From VXNF01 sp965116465 (lineage in GTDB: Bacteria > Actinomycetota > Acidimicrobiia > Acidimicrobiales > CATQHL01), in assembly GCA_965116465.1 (NCBI GenBank), contig OZ220687.1, positions 1,550,001 to 1,614,000 of the forward strand: a stretch of DNA of 64,000 nucleotides, given 5' to 3'. The notes beneath the pieces are model-generated. The model saw only the letters and a program-made list of their open reading frames with translations. It made no database searches and had not been told where the DNA came from. Positions 46,597 to 54,858 of the stretch are shown here, in pieces; within the stretch, counting starts at the first letter, position 1; the number at the start of each line of letters is the position of its first letter. The position numbers and the translations under genes are program-made.

Positions 46597-48033
46597 ATGG
46601 GGCGCCTTCTCGCTGCGGCGGTCCTTGTGGTCGCCGTCCTTACCGTGTCTGTGTCTACGTCCGCTCAGGAGGGGGGCGGCGAGGTGCGGATCATCGCCCG
46701 CAAACTCACCGACGGTCGAATCGAGTTCGGGCTCCGAGACGCCACTGGCACCGAGCAACTCCCGAGCCCGCGCCTCTTCCCCTACCGCACCGCGAAGCTC
46801 AACACTTGGTACGCGTCAGGACCCGTGACCGTCGGCGCTCTCTCCGATGTCCGGGTCATCGCCCGGAAGCTCGCCGATGGACGCGTTGAGTTCGCGCTCG
46901 GGTATCAGGGCGAGCCGTGGTATCCCAAGTCCCGATTCTTCCCCTACGCCACGGCGGGGGTTGGGCGTTGGCTGCGCTCGTCGCCGGTCGGCGAGCCGAG
47001 AAGGGAGGCGCCCACCGAAGCTCCGACGCGGGCACCTGCGCCGAGTTCAGGATCAACAGCGGGGGCCTGTGTGAATGACGGATCGGTGTTGCGTTGCAGT
47101 CCGCCGGCGGGCAGGCCGACAACGTGGGGCGAATACCGGACGTACATGGACAGCGCCGTCGCGATGTTGCAGCCGCACTTCCCGTGGATCGCCACCGCGT
47201 TGAATCTCTCTGGCGGCTGGACGCTCGGGGACTGTCCCGGCGACGCGGCGGCAGGTTGCTACTTCCTCGACGACGAGCGCATCGTGTTAGACCAGAAACG
47301 GCTGGCTCCATTCCATCCCCTCGTCGGTTTCGGCGTACTAATTCACGAGCTCGCCCACGCCTACGACTACGGCACGACGCCGGACGACCGCTTGGAAGAC
47401 CAGCCGTCGGTGCGGCACATGACCGCCTACCACGTGGCACTGCGCAGCGAGTTGTTCGCAGACGCCGCGAAGGTCCTCCTACTCGGACATCTCGCCCCCG
47501 CCGGCTACTACAGCGACCCGCATGGCACCTTCGGCGAGTTGTACGACCAGTGGTACTCGTGGGGCTGGGTCACCGACAACCGGGCCACCTTCACCAGCGC
47601 CCTAAACCGCGTCCCCAACCGTCCAACCTCTGCTGATTTGGCGTCTGCGTGGCAGGGTCTCTGCGGGCGCTGCGGCACAGTGGCGCCGACGGTGGTGTGG
47701 GCCGACCCCGGCGGCGGGAAAATCGAGCCGCCCGCTCAGCCGCCGGGACTGGGGGTGGACGTTCCGCAACCGCCGCGGATCGTCATCGAGATCGACTTCG
47801 GGTGCCTGCCAGCAATGCTGAACTGGCCGGACGAGCCGATCCCGCCGGAGTGCCGCAACGACCCGGACGTGCTGGATTACATCGAAGTGTCGGTTCGGCT
47901 CTGTCGCCCGATCATCGCCGATCTCGAGTCCGACAACGATCTGTTACGGCGCATCGCTGAAGACTCGGAGCGGTTCAGGGAGCGGTTGGGTCAGCCGACC
48001 TGCCGCGAGATCATGGAAGCAGCAGGACAGTGA
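46597..48033 (+). CDS. Secreted zinc metallopeptidase-like protein with DGR modules
   Basis: 478-aa exported protein. The signal sequence (LLAAAVLVVAVLTVSVS) ends near AQEGGG. Two DGR modules follow (IIARKLTDGRIEFGLRD...RLFPYRT and VIARKLADGRVEFALGY...FFPYATAG), then a Pro/Thr linker. The catalytic domain has HELAH at residues 250-254 (GVLIHELAHAYDYG) and a downstream ELFADAAKVL. Paired cysteines occur throughout. It is a likely extracellular peptidase; the modules resemble those of the gene at 42436. Confidence 0.75.
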   Translation: MGRLLAAAVLVVAVLTVSVSTSAQEGGGEVRIIARKLTDGRIEFGLRDATGTEQLPSPRLFPYRTAKLNTWYASGPVTVGALSDVRVIARKLADGRVEFALGYQGEPWYPKSRFFPYATAGVGRWLRSSPVGEPRREAPTEAPTRAPAPSSGSTAGACVNDGSVLRCSPPAGRPTTWGEYRTYMDSAVAMLQPHFPWIATALNLSGGWTLGDCPGDAAAGCYFLDDERIVLDQKRLAPFHPLVGFGVLIHELAHAYDYGTTPDDRLEDQPSVRHMTAYHVALRSELFADAAKVLLLGHLAPAGYYSDPHGTFGELYDQWYSWGWVTDNRATFTSALNRVPNRPTSADLASAWQGLCGRCGTVAPTVVWADPGGGKIEPPAQPPGLGVDVPQPPRIVIEIDFGCLPAMLNWPDEPIPPECRNDPDVLDYIEVSVRLCRPIIADLESDNDLLRRIAEDSERFRERLGQPTCREIMEAAGQ

Positions 48034-48131
48034 ACCGCCTGCTCGCCTGCATGGTGGTTGTGTTCGCTCTCAGCTTTGCGTGCAACCAAAGGCGACTTGA
48101 CGACTCATTCATCCACCACAGCACACAATAG
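48030..48131 (+). CDS. Tiny lipoprotein-like ORF
   Basis: 33 codons (MNRLLACMVVVFALSFAC start, GTG at 48030) overlapping the peptidase stop by 4 bp. It has a short lipobox-like FALSFAC. It stops at 48131 just as a mature domain would begin, so it may be a truncated lipoprotein gene or a real microprotein. Confidence 0.4.
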   Translation: MNRLLACMVVVFALSFACNQRRLDDSFIHHSTQ

Positions 48132-48170
48132 GTGGGGCGTCGAAGAGTGCAACACCGAGTCGGTCCCCAT

Positions 48171-48207
48171 AGAGATGGCCGCCGCCGCAGGAACTGCGGC
48201 CATCTCT
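48171..48207. terminator. Strong hairpin after peptidase/lipoprotein ORFs
   Basis: Arms AGAGATGGCCGC (48171-48182) and GCGGCCATCTCT (48196-48207) pair perfectly over 12 bp around a 13-nt loop. No U-run follows. It could end the upstream transcript or be a regulatory RNA element. Position is between two coding regions. Confidence 0.45.
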
Positions 48208-48253
48208 GCTCGCGCAGCGGCGCTCTTCGCTGGCGGCGATGTGATGATGGAGG

Positions 48254-48790
48254 ATGTTCAATCTCTCTACGACCTGGGTGGGTCGCCGGTCGGTGGCGGG
48301 AGTGAGAGCACTCGCCGTCGGAGTGGCCGTTGTTGCCATCATTGCCGTCGGCGTCGGCCGCTGCGGCGACGATTCAGCGACCGCGTTCAACGTTCGCGTC
48401 GGTGATTGCTTGCTGGAACCCTCTGAGTTGACGTTTTTGGACGTCGACGAGGTGCCGTGCGAGGAGTCGCACGTCTATGAAGTGTTTGCATTGGTCGACT
48501 ATCCCGCATCCCCGGACGCCCTCTATCCAGGTGTGGGCGATGTGCTGCGCCATCTGTCGAACGACTCGGATCTGAACGATTCTGGGGGCTGGGAGGAGTG
48601 GGGCTTTGAGGCGTGCTTGCCGCACTTCGAGCCATATGTGGACCAGAAGTACGAGTACTCCCGCCTTGAACTCGCCATCTTCTATCCCACCCTTGAGTCA
48701 TGGGAGGCAGGCGATCGTGAGTTCGCCTGCCTGCTCTTCGATCTCTACGACACGTCAATGACCGGTTCGATGAGAGGAAGCGGGTTCTAG
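48254..48790 (+). CDS. Septum-formation-domain membrane protein
   Basis: 178-aa protein with one N-terminal membrane segment (ALAVGVAVVAIIAVGVG) and a Septum_form-type domain: FNVRVGDCLLEP, VPCEESHVYEVFALVDY, EACLPHFEPYV and later Cys. Such proteins occur in actinobacteria, often as membrane-anchored modules of unclear role. It is followed by a terminator-like hairpin. Confidence 0.7.
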   Translation: MFNLSTTWVGRRSVAGVRALAVGVAVVAIIAVGVGRCGDDSATAFNVRVGDCLLEPSELTFLDVDEVPCEESHVYEVFALVDYPASPDALYPGVGDVLRHLSNDSDLNDSGGWEEWGFEACLPHFEPYVDQKYEYSRLELAIFYPTLESWEAGDREFACLLFDLYDTSMTGSMRGSGF

Positions 48791-48808
48791 CGCGAGCGAG
48801 ACCCGGCG

Positions 48809-48836
48809 GCCGGTTGGAACAGTGCACCCAACCGGC
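48809..48836. terminator. Terminator-like hairpin
   Basis: GCCGGTTGG (48809-48817) and CCAACCGGC (48828-48836) pair over 9 bp around a 10-nt loop, 19 bp after the septum-domain stop. No U-tract follows, as is common in GC-rich actinobacteria. Confidence 0.5.
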
Positions 48837-48970
48837 GTCAGCAAACCCACCTCAGCTAGAAACCACATAGTCCCTAACCCCTTCGAGGCTGTCATTCCAC
48901 TCGGGTCCGATCGCCAGCGGCAGCCGACATACGAGCATGAAGCAACAACTGGTCGGAGCCGCGTGCTCGG

Positions 48971-49107
48971 TCAGCCGCGGCCCACGAAGGGCATGTTGTT
49001 GGCCATGACCGTCATCTGCAGGACGTTGGCCTCGGGCGGCAGTTCGGCCATGTAGCGCACCGCCCGGGCCACGTCGACGACATCCATGACGGGCTCGGTG
49101 CGCACCG
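48971..49107 (-). repeat. Direct repeat copy 2: 3' end of intact SDR gene
   Basis: This is the intact gene's own 3' end, encoding the last 45 codons, 4 mismatches from copy 1 at 43991-44127. It is the right boundary of the island. Confidence 0.85.
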
Positions 49108-49717
49108 AGCCGTCGGCCTGCGGCACGCCGGCCTCCATGCGCTCGGTCATCGGCGTGCGGGCATTGCCGACGTCGATCTGCCCGACGCTGATGCCGTGGG
49201 GGCGCCCCTCCAGCGACAGCGCCTTGGTGAGGCCGGTGACGGCGTGCTTGGTGGCCGTGTAGGGCGACGAGAAGGGCCGGGGGGCATGCGCGGAGATCGA
49301 GCCGTTGTTGATGATGCGCCCGCCCGGGGGATCCTGGCGCTTCATCCGGGCGAACGCCGCCCGGGCGCACAGCCAGCTGCCGGTGAGGTTGGCGCCGACC
49401 ACCCGCAGCCAGTCCTCCACGGGCAACTCGTCCACCGGCACCGGCCTGGAGCCCGAGCCGGCGTTGTTGAACAGCAGGTCCACCCGGCCGAAGCGCTCGG
49501 TGACGGCGTCGAAGAGGCGTTCCACGTCGGCCGGCTGCGAAACGTCGGCGACGATCGCCAGAGCCTCGCCGGGGCACTGCGCCACCACGTCCTCCAGCAA
49601 TCCCGCCCGGCGGCCGCACACCGCCACCGCCCAACCGCCGGCGCTCAACTCCAGGGCGCTCGCCGCCCCGATGCCGGTACCGCCACCGGTCACCACCGCC
49701 ACCCGCCGCTCAGCCAC
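48971..49717 (-). CDS. SDR-family oxidoreductase at island right end
   Basis: Short-chain dehydrogenase of 248 aa. The cofactor motif TGGGTGIG is near residue 12; NNAG and YTATK follow. The GTG at 49717 (VAERRVAVVTGGG) is the likely start, 166 bp before a divergent Rieske oxygenase. Its last 45 codons are duplicated at the far end of the darTG island. Confidence 0.85.
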   Translation of the reverse strand: MAERRVAVVTGGGTGIGAASALELSAGGWAVAVCGRRAGLLEDVVAQCPGEALAIVADVSQPADVERLFDAVTERFGRVDLLFNNAGSGSRPVPVDELPVEDWLRVVGANLTGSWLCARAAFARMKRQDPPGGRIINNGSISAHAPRPFSSPYTATKHAVTGLTKALSLEGRPHGISVGQIDVGNARTPMTERMEAGVPQADGSVRTEPVMDVVDVARAVRYMAELPPEANVLQMTVMANNMPFVGRG

Positions 49718-49882
49718 CCTGGCCTCCCCTGCGCTCTCGCCGGTCCGCGTGCGCTGCCACGGTAGCCCGCCGGAATCGACCCTCCGAGAAAGACGCGTAG
49801 TGTTGGGCCTGCGGTCGGCGGGCCCCAGCCCGTCGACCCACGGCGTGACTGCCGGGCACACGGAGTCGGAGGGGATACGACC

Positions 49883-50863
49883 ATGCTGGATCAGGCCCTG
49901 AGGCGCTACTGGCATCCGGTGGCGGTCTCTGCCGAGGTCACCGCCGAGCCGCAGCAGGTACGGCTCCTGGGAGAACCCATCGTGCTGTACCGCGACGCCG
50001 AGGGCGTCGTGGCGCTGGCCGACCGCTGCGTTCACCGGGGTGCGACCCTGTCGGCCGGGTGCATCCGCGACGGGCACCTCATGTGCCCCTACCACGGCTG
50101 GCAGTACGACCGCACCGGCACCGTGTCGTTCATCCCCGCGCTGGGACCCGACGGTGTCATCCCCAGCCAGGCCAGGGTGCAGCGCCACCGCGTGCGCGAG
50201 CAGTACGGCGCGGTGTGGGTTGCCCTCGAGGAGCCGGTGGCCGACCTGCCCCCGTGGCCCGACGACGACTGGAACGATCCCGACCGGCGCGTCTTCATGG
50301 TGGGCACGTGGCGCTGGCAGGCCTCGGCGGGCCGGATGGTGGAGAACGCCGCCGACTTCGCCCACTTCAATTTCGTGCACGCCGGATTCACCGAACTGGC
50401 CGACGGGCCGTTCATCAAGCCCTACGAGGTGAAACTCACCGGCGACGGCCTGACCTACGCCTACGACGACAGCGTGCTGGTGCGGGAGTACACCCTGCAC
50501 CTTCCCTTCGCGCTGCACGATCGCAAGTCGGTGGTGGCGGCAACCGGCGGGATCACCTGGTCGGAGCAGGGCGACTCCAAGGCCGGCGACATCACGACCA
50601 TCTCCTCGGTCGCCTCGCCCGTCGATCGGGCCGAGACGCTGATCTTCGTGTACCTGTCGCGCAACCACTCCCTCGACGTCCCCGACGAGGACTTCGCGGT
50701 CGGCTTCGACGAGATCATGGAGCAGGACCGCATGGTGGTCGAGGACCAGGACCCGGTCGAACTTCCCCTGGACCCCCGCGACGAACTGCACCTGAAGCTG
50801 GCGGACGGCCCTTCGATCGTCTACCGCAGGCTGCTGCGAGAATTAGTGGCCGCCCACACCTAG
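49883..50863 (+). CDS. Rieske non-heme iron oxygenase, first copy
   Basis: 326-aa oxygenase alpha subunit. The Rieske [2Fe-2S] motif is CVHRGATLSAGC...CPYHG (CxH-x15-17-CxxH). The mononuclear iron site is DFAHFNFVH. These catalyse dioxygenation, demethylation or similar reactions with NADH-derived electrons. It begins MLDQALRRYWHPV. A second closely related gene starts 14 bp later. No dedicated reductase or ferredoxin gene is seen nearby. Confidence 0.9.
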   Translation: MLDQALRRYWHPVAVSAEVTAEPQQVRLLGEPIVLYRDAEGVVALADRCVHRGATLSAGCIRDGHLMCPYHGWQYDRTGTVSFIPALGPDGVIPSQARVQRHRVREQYGAVWVALEEPVADLPPWPDDDWNDPDRRVFMVGTWRWQASAGRMVENAADFAHFNFVHAGFTELADGPFIKPYEVKLTGDGLTYAYDDSVLVREYTLHLPFALHDRKSVVAATGGITWSEQGDSKAGDITTISSVASPVDRAETLIFVYLSRNHSLDVPDEDFAVGFDEIMEQDRMVVEDQDPVELPLDPRDELHLKLADGPSIVYRRLLRELVAAHT

Positions 50864-50877
50864 CCGGAGGGAACAGC

Positions 50878-51915
50878 ATGTTGGATGAGGCACTCAGGCA
50901 CTACTGGCACCCGGTCGCCGTCGCGAGCGAGGTCACCGCTGAGCCGCAGCAGGTACGCCTGCTGGGCGAGAACATCGTGCTGTACCGCGACGATGAGGGC
51001 CTGGTGGCGCTGCGCGACAAGTGCGTGCACCGGGGAGCCGCCATGTCGCGCGGGTGCATCAAGGACGGGCAGCTGATGTGCCCCTACCACGGGTGGCAGT
51101 ACGACCGCACCGGCACGGTGACCTTCATTCCCGCGCTGGGGCCCGGCGGCATCATCCCCAGCCAGGCTCGGGTGCAGCGCTACCGCGTGCAGGAGAAGTA
51201 CGACGCGGTCTGGGTGGCCCTCGACGAGCCGGTGGCCGAACTTCAGCCCTGGCCCGACGACGACTGGAACAACCCCGACTGGCGCGTCCTCCTGGTGGGG
51301 GCATGGCACTGGCAGACCTCCGCGGGCCGGATGACGGAGAACGTCATCGACTTCGCCCACTTCAACTTCGTGCACGCCGGGTTCACCGAGCTCGCCGACG
51401 GGCCCTTCATCAAGGACTACGACGTGACAGTCACCGAGGACGGCATGACCTACGCCTACAACGACAGCGCCCTGATCCGCGAGTACTTCCTGCACCTTCC
51501 CTTCACGCTGCACGACCGCAAGGTGGTGGTGGCGACCAGCGGCGGGATCACCTGGACCGAGCAGAGCGACTCCGACGCCGACTCCAAGATCGGCGACGTC
51601 ACGACCGTCTCGTTCATCGCCTCGCCCACCGACACGGCCGAGACGTTCATCCTCGGGTGGCTGTCCCGCAACCATTCCTTCGAGATTCCCGACGAGTACT
51701 GGGCGTCCGGCTTCGCCGAGGTCCTGGAGCAGGACCGCGCCGTGGTCGAGTCCCAGGATCCGCCCGAGCTGCCCCTCGACCTGCGCGATGAGTTGCACCT
51801 CAAGGTGGCCGACGGCGCCTCGATGGTCTACCGCAGGCTGCTGCGGGAACTCGCCGAGGGCGGAGCGGGCACTGCGGCCGAGACGAAGGCGGCCTCGATG
51901 GTGGCCGCCGGCTGA
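50878..51915 (+). CDS. Rieske non-heme iron oxygenase, second copy
   Basis: 345-aa paralogue with the same layout: MLDEALRHYWHPV start, CVHRGAAMSRGC...CPYHG cluster and DFAHFNFVH iron site. It is close to the upstream copy throughout, with an added C-terminal tail (GGAGTAAETKAASMVAA) and a small insertion near residue 225. Behind GGAGGGAACAGC. The pair could be two components with different substrates or a recent duplication. Confidence 0.9.
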   Translation: MLDEALRHYWHPVAVASEVTAEPQQVRLLGENIVLYRDDEGLVALRDKCVHRGAAMSRGCIKDGQLMCPYHGWQYDRTGTVTFIPALGPGGIIPSQARVQRYRVQEKYDAVWVALDEPVAELQPWPDDDWNNPDWRVLLVGAWHWQTSAGRMTENVIDFAHFNFVHAGFTELADGPFIKDYDVTVTEDGMTYAYNDSALIREYFLHLPFTLHDRKVVVATSGGITWTEQSDSDADSKIGDVTTVSFIASPTDTAETFILGWLSRNHSFEIPDEYWASGFAEVLEQDRAVVESQDPPELPLDLRDELHLKVADGASMVYRRLLRELAEGGAGTAAETKAASMVAAG

Positions 51916-51970
51916 GGTCGGATCACCGCGCCCGGACGGGATCCCGCACGGCGGCAGCCGGGCCTCGTGA

Positions 51971-53221
51971 TCAGGCCCGGCCGGCGGCCTTGAAGTCGTA
52001 GCCCTCGTCGGTGGCGCGGGGCGGGGCCTTGCGGGCCAGGGCGGCCTCGATGGCGGGAGCGAGGCGCTCGCACTTGCGCTCCCAGCGCTCGGGGTGCCGC
52101 TCGGCGAACTCGCCGATCACCTCGGCGCCCATGAGTTCGAGTGACTCGCAGATCTGGGTGTGGGGGATCCGGCCCATCTGGGCCATGAAGATGACCTGGT
52201 CGATGCCGGCCTCCTCGTAGCGGCGCAGCAGCGAGCGCACCTGATCGGGCGTCCCGATGGCGCCGCGCAGACCCAGCACTCCCAGGTCGCCGAAGGTGGC
52301 GTCCAGCGGCTCGCCGGTCCGTCCCGCCTCGGCGCGCCGGAAGCCGACCTCGGCCCGGTTGGCCTGGAACTCCTGCCACACGTCGGTACGCGCCGGGCGG
52401 TGGGTGCCGAAGGCGTAGTAGTGCAGCAGCCCGTAGCCGAAGAAGTGCGCCGAGTCGAGCCCCCGGTCGACGGCGGTCCGCTCGTCGGGATGGCACATCA
52501 GCGGGAGGACGATGGCGATCTGCGGGTTCACCGCGAAGCCGGCCGGCACGCAGTCCTCCGAGGCCAGGATGGACTCGTACTCCGCCACCCAGTTCGCCGC
52601 CCGCTCGGGCTCGATGAACTGGAACGACAGGGCGCCGATCCCGCACTGCGCGGCCAGCAGGATGGTCTCGCGGCGACTGCAGGCCACCCACAGCGGCGGG
52701 TGCGGCTTCTGCAGCGGCTTGGGAACCACGTTGCGGGGGGGCATCTGCAGCCACTTGCCGTCCCAGCCGGCGAACGGCTCCTCGACCATCATGCGGGCTA
52801 CGGCCTCGATGTGGTCGGCCCACTGGTCGCGCTTGGTGTCCCACTCCACGCCGAATCCGCCCAACTCGGCCACCGAGGACGCCTCACCGGTGCCGAGGTC
52901 CACCCGGCCGTCGGAGAGCAGGTCGAGTGTGGCCGCCCGCTCGGCGACCCGGGCGGTGTGGTTGAACTCCAGCGGCAGTTGCACGATGCCGTGCCCCAGC
53001 CGGATCCGCTGCGTGCGGGCGGCGGCCGCTGCCAGGAACACCTCCGGCGCCGAGGAGTGGCTGTACTCCTCCAGGAAGTGGTGCTCCACCTCCCACACGT
53101 AGTCGAACCCCAACCGGTCGGCGAGCGTGACCTGTTCCAGGCACTCCTTGTAGAGGCGGTGCTCGTCGCCCGGCTCCCAGGGCCGGGGCAACTGCATCTC
53201 GTAGAACAAGCCGAACTGCAC
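51971..53221 (-). CDS. LLM-class flavin/F420-dependent oxidoreductase
   Basis: 416-aa luciferase-like monooxygenase. Start region MQFGLFYEMQLPRPW follows GGAGGAATCG. Family features are EVEHHFLEEYSHSS and RIRLGHGIVQLPL, DGRVDLGTGE, and IGTPDQVRSLL near the C-terminus. Annotation at the longer ATG (53275) would add 18 poorly conserved residues; the GTG at 53221 is preferred. Whether FMN or F420 is used cannot be decided from sequence alone. It is convergent with the Rieske pair. Confidence 0.85.
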   Translation of the reverse strand: MQFGLFYEMQLPRPWEPGDEHRLYKECLEQVTLADRLGFDYVWEVEHHFLEEYSHSSAPEVFLAAAAARTQRIRLGHGIVQLPLEFNHTARVAERAATLDLLSDGRVDLGTGEASSVAELGGFGVEWDTKRDQWADHIEAVARMMVEEPFAGWDGKWLQMPPRNVVPKPLQKPHPPLWVACSRRETILLAAQCGIGALSFQFIEPERAANWVAEYESILASEDCVPAGFAVNPQIAIVLPLMCHPDERTAVDRGLDSAHFFGYGLLHYYAFGTHRPARTDVWQEFQANRAEVGFRRAEAGRTGEPLDATFGDLGVLGLRGAIGTPDQVRSLLRRYEEAGIDQVIFMAQMGRIPHTQICESLELMGAEVIGEFAERHPERWERKCERLAPAIEAALARKAPPRATDEGYDFKAAGRA

Positions 53222-53360
53222 CGATTCCTCCGAACCGCACCGACCCGGGGGGAGACGCTGCGTCCTCGTTGGCACCTTGTGCGCTCAGTGTACGGAACAC
53301 CGGCCGGGGCGTAGGACGCGCCACAATGGGTCACCTGGACCACCGGTACCATCGAAGGCG

Positions 53361-54842
53361 ATGAGTGAGGGCGACGTCCTGGGTGCGTCACTGGAGGTTC
53401 TGAACGACGCCGAGCGGGTCCACTACGACCGGCTGGTCGCCACCACCGCGCTGCTCGCCGACATCAGCTTCGCCGACATCCTCGTGCTGCTGCCGGCCGG
53501 CGCCGGCAATACCGGCAGCGGCGACGGCGCAGGCCCGGACTTCGTCGTCACCGCCCACAGCCGCCCCGTCACCAGCCAGACGGTTCATCCCGACGATCTC
53601 CTCGGCAGGGTGGTCACACCGGCCGAGCGACCGCTGGCGGCGCTGGCACTGCACACAGGCGTGAGCACCAACGGCGGTGCCCACCTCGCCGACCAGCAGC
53701 GCTGGGTGCAGTCCCTGGCCGTTCCCGTGAACTTCGCCGGCCGCACCATCGCGGTGCTCCTGCGGGAGTTCCCCTCGGTCAGCGACAGGGTCTGGGGGCG
53801 GCTGGAGAACACCTACTTCGGCCTCTTCCGCCGGCTGGCGGGCATGATCGCCGACGCCGCCTACCCGTACGCCGCCGGGCCCGGGGACCACGACCACCCG
53901 CCGCGGGTGGGCGACGGCGTCATCGTGCTGGACGCCTGGCAACGCGTCACGTACCTGACGCCGAACGCCCACTCGGCACTGCGGCGCCTCGGGATCAACG
54001 GGGACCCGACGGGCCGACACCTGGCCGAGGTGGGCATCGAGCCCCGGGCGCTGCGTCTCACGGTGGCGACGGCGCTGCCACATACCGAGGAGATCGAACG
54101 CAACGGCCACAACGTGGTGGTGCGCTGCCTGCCCCTGATCCAGGAGGACACCCTCACCGGGATGCTGATGCTCGTGCGGGACATCACCGAACTGCGCCGG
54201 GCGGACCGCCTGCTGATCACCAAGAACGCCGCCCTCGCCGAGGTGCACCACCGGGTGAAGAACAACCTGCAGACGGTGTCGTCGCTGCTCAGCCTGCAGA
54301 GCCGCTGGCTGGAGGGGCCCGAGGCCAAGGAGGCGCTGGCCGAGTCGGCCCGCCGCATCCGCCTCATCGCCGCCGTGCACGAGATCCTCAGCGAGCCCGA
54401 GGGCGAGAACACCCCGTTCGAGACCGTCGTGGCCTCGCTCTCGTCGCTGCTGCGCGAGTCGCTGGCGCCGCCGAACGCACCGATCTCGATCAAGGTGTCC
54501 GGAGCCGTCGGTCCCCTGCCCAGCGAGGTGATGACCACGATGGCCATCGTGCTGAACGAGCTGGTGCAGAACGCGGTCGACCACGGCTTCGGCGGCGCCG
54601 CGGCGGCCGTCGCCGACGGCAGCGAGATCGTGGTCCGGATCGGGCGGGCGGACTCCGAACTTCAGGTGTCGGTCACCGACAACGGCTGCGGCATATCCGG
54701 CGGCGAACTGGAGGAGGGTTTGGGCCTCACGCTGGTCCGCACGCTCGTGGAGAACGACCTGGGCGGCAGTCTCGTGCACCGGTCCGCCCCCGGCGGCACC
54801 ACGGTCGAACTCACCGCCCCGCTGCCGGTCCCGAGCGTCTAG
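53361..54842 (+). CDS. pdtaS: PdtaS-type histidine kinase
   Basis: 493-aa sensor kinase. GAF-like N-terminal region (about 1-165), PAS-like domain (about 180-280), a HisKA_2 dimerisation segment with His296/297 in EVHHRVKNNLQTVSSLL, and an HATPase with NELVQNAVDHGF and DNGCGISGG. In actinobacteria PdtaS controls the antiterminator PdtaR. No response regulator lies in the window. It is cytosolic, with no membrane segment. The ATG at 53361 gives the family length of about 500. Confidence 0.9.
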   Translation: MSEGDVLGASLEVLNDAERVHYDRLVATTALLADISFADILVLLPAGAGNTGSGDGAGPDFVVTAHSRPVTSQTVHPDDLLGRVVTPAERPLAALALHTGVSTNGGAHLADQQRWVQSLAVPVNFAGRTIAVLLREFPSVSDRVWGRLENTYFGLFRRLAGMIADAAYPYAAGPGDHDHPPRVGDGVIVLDAWQRVTYLTPNAHSALRRLGINGDPTGRHLAEVGIEPRALRLTVATALPHTEEIERNGHNVVVRCLPLIQEDTLTGMLMLVRDITELRRADRLLITKNAALAEVHHRVKNNLQTVSSLLSLQSRWLEGPEAKEALAESARRIRLIAAVHEILSEPEGENTPFETVVASLSSLLRESLAPPNAPISIKVSGAVGPLPSEVMTTMAIVLNELVQNAVDHGFGGAAAAVADGSEIVVRIGRADSELQVSVTDNGCGISGGELEEGLGLTLVRTLVENDLGGSLVHRSAPGGTTVELTAPLPVPSV

Positions 54843-54858
54843 AGCCGCGCCGCGGGAC

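Larger units (their letters stand above)
43991..49107. mobile_element. Putative 5-kb genomic island carrying DarTG
   Basis: Bounded by 137-bp direct repeats of an SDR 3' end. This is the pattern left by insertion into, or duplication of, a gene end. Inside are darT, darG, decayed sequence, a secreted peptidase, a tiny lipoprotein ORF and a septum-domain protein, with less GC-rich DNA than the flanks. No integrase, transposase or terminal inverted repeat is seen, so the mechanism is open. Confidence 0.5.
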
